Shown: positions 20,737-21,745 of the stretch, piece by piece
Layout: each line of letters opens with the position of its first letter
How positions within the stretch are numbered: position 1 is the stretch's first letter
NCBI GenBank assembly: GCA_027600665.1
Contig: JADGJL010000421.1
Location: 1 to 21,745, forward strand
DNA: 21,745 nt
Source of the DNA: Irineochytrium annulatum
Taxonomy: Eukaryota; Chytridiomycota; Chytridiomycetes; Chytridiales; Chytridiaceae
Reading direction: 5' to 3'
The notes under the pieces: model-generated
Database searches by the model: none
Seen by the model: only the letters and a program-made list of their open reading frames with translations
What the model was told of the DNA's origin: nothing
Made by a program: the position numbers and the translations under genes

Positions 20737-21360
20737 TATGTACGTACGAGGAACACATGACTATGGAATCATCTTCCACAGGGACCTAGACCGACTATTT
20801 TCGTGGATCCTTTAACGGAGACCAACGCCATTGAAGGCTACGCAGACGCCAATTACAGTGACGAGATTGACAGAAAGTCAAGATCTGGCTTTGTTTTTCT
20901 CATCTGCGGGGAAGCTTGGGCCTACTATACCAAGCAATCAACATTGGCGCTATCATCGCTGAAGCTGAAACAAACGCTCTTGTAGAGGCCGTCAAGCAAG
21001 ATAGATGGAGCAAACATTTGTTCAATGAGCTCCAGCTACAACTCGAATTACCAATGCGTATCTACCAAGATAATCAATCCGCAATTGCCCTGGCATTGAA
21101 CCCAATACATCACGCACGGGTTAAGCACTTCGACATCAAGGGACGGTTTATTTGAGACGAGATAGAAAAGGGAACGGTCGACCTTGTGTACATCTCTACT
21201 GAGGACATGGTTGCCGACATCTTTACAAAGGCATTACCCAAGCTCAACACGTCCAGCTCACTTCCCTACTGGGAATGAGGAGCCTTGCCGATATTCAAGG
21301 CACAAGCTTAATGTCTGCTTCGCTCGCAACATACAAGTACGAAGTAGGTGTCTTGGAGTG
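20700..21360 (+). pseudogene. Ty1/copia pol 3' fragment (end of RT to RNase H)
   Basis: Reading order on the plus strand: 'LRRIMYVRGTHDYGIIF' (about 20725-20780, equivalent to the LRYLKGT-type motif), 'GYADANYSDEIDRKSRSGFVF', 'TKQSTLALSS', 'ALVEAVKQDRWSKHLFNEL', 'IYQDNQSAIALALNPIHHARVKHFDIK' and 'DMVADIFTKALPK'. This is the complete copia RNase H order. The copy is broken by a frame change near 20800, a frameshift near 20955 in the 'STLALSS/EAETNAL' motif, an in-frame TGA at 21153-21155 and a further shift near 21245. It is not the same copy as the remnant at 16.5-17.1 kb, and their downstream sequences differ. A purine-rich run near 21352-21363 may be its polypurine tract. Confidence 0.8.
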
Positions 21361-21745
21361 GGACTGACGGCTGCAGCCCAGCCGGTCTCCATACTATTAT
21401 ACTTAATGGTACCAACCCTTCACCCTACGCTGCTACCACGCACATAACATGTAGTTGATTACGACAACAGGAGTTATCTTCCAATACATTCTTTCCTCGT
21501 TCTCCGTAGCTCCAGGGCTCCTTTTGATGGGCAGTTCCTGCCATATCCACCGTAGGGGCGTCCATCACGGCCAGCATGAGGACGGCTCAAATTTCGTGCA
21601 CCGTGATCATTGCGGTCCATATATTAGGGCGTTTCAAACATCTGCCAATTCGGCTGCCAGTTCAGCTGTTGACTTTTCAAAAGGGTTTTTATTGGTCAGA
21701 AAAATCGACAGTCGTTGATAATTCCGACAGGCAAAAACGGCTGAC
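21361..21745 (+). other. Downstream flank of the copia fragment, possible partial LTR
   Basis: The sequence after the presumed polypurine tract starts with TG (near 21364), contains a CCATATATTAG element near 21618 and runs to the window edge. A 3' LTR is plausible, but no second copy is available for comparison. The open frames here show no motifs. Confidence 0.3.

Overview
This window comes from a gene-dense nuclear genome of a flagellated unicellular eukaryote. I rebuilt six spliced genes by requiring each splice junction to restore both the reading frame and a conserved protein motif. Together they contain 43 introns, all only 36-94 nt long. Two of the genes (a kinesin-9/KIF6 motor and the radial-spoke protein RSPH14) are flagellar. 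A zoosporic fungus or another zoosporic protist would fit, but I cannot fix the lineage from sequence alone.

Layout. Positions 34-780 (+): coactosin, an actin-binding ADF-homology protein. 1005-3359 (-): Miro/GEM1, the tail-anchored mitochondrial Rho GTPase, convergent with coactosin. 3518-4783 (+): a CDC25 phosphatase, divergent from Miro across a 158-nt gap. 4942-6644 (-): the Hsp90 co-chaperone CDC37, convergent with CDC25. Then a head-to-tail minus-strand series follows: KIF6 (7158-10832), an intronless radical-SAM rRNA methyltransferase of the RlmN family (10895-12862), and RSPH14 (14722-16278).

Retroelements have invaded the right half. A 5'-truncated, frameshifted LINE with a C-terminal zinc-knuckle/endonuclease-like region (12868-14299, -) ends in an A-tail five nucleotides before the RlmN start codon. 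A degenerate Ty1/copia end with a 129-bp LTR (16355-16483) sits 76 nt upstream of the RSPH14 start. A second copia fragment closes the window (about 20700-21360, +). Between 17.2 and 20.7 kb the sequence is accessory-like: one intact 202-aa ORF of unknown function with several cysteines, GC-rich Ala/Pro/Gly low-complexity stretches, an ATCAGTGAT repeat cluster, several dispersed repeats and one weak multi-exon candidate.

Functional picture: the left half is housekeeping (cytoskeleton, mitochondrial dynamics, cell-cycle control, kinase chaperoning). The KIF6-RlmN-RSPH14 stretch pairs two axonemal genes with a probably organellar rRNA-modifying enzyme. No conserved operon-like defence or metabolic system is visible. 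The most notable signals are the miniature introns placed at functionally critical codons and the retroelement junctions at start-codon distance.
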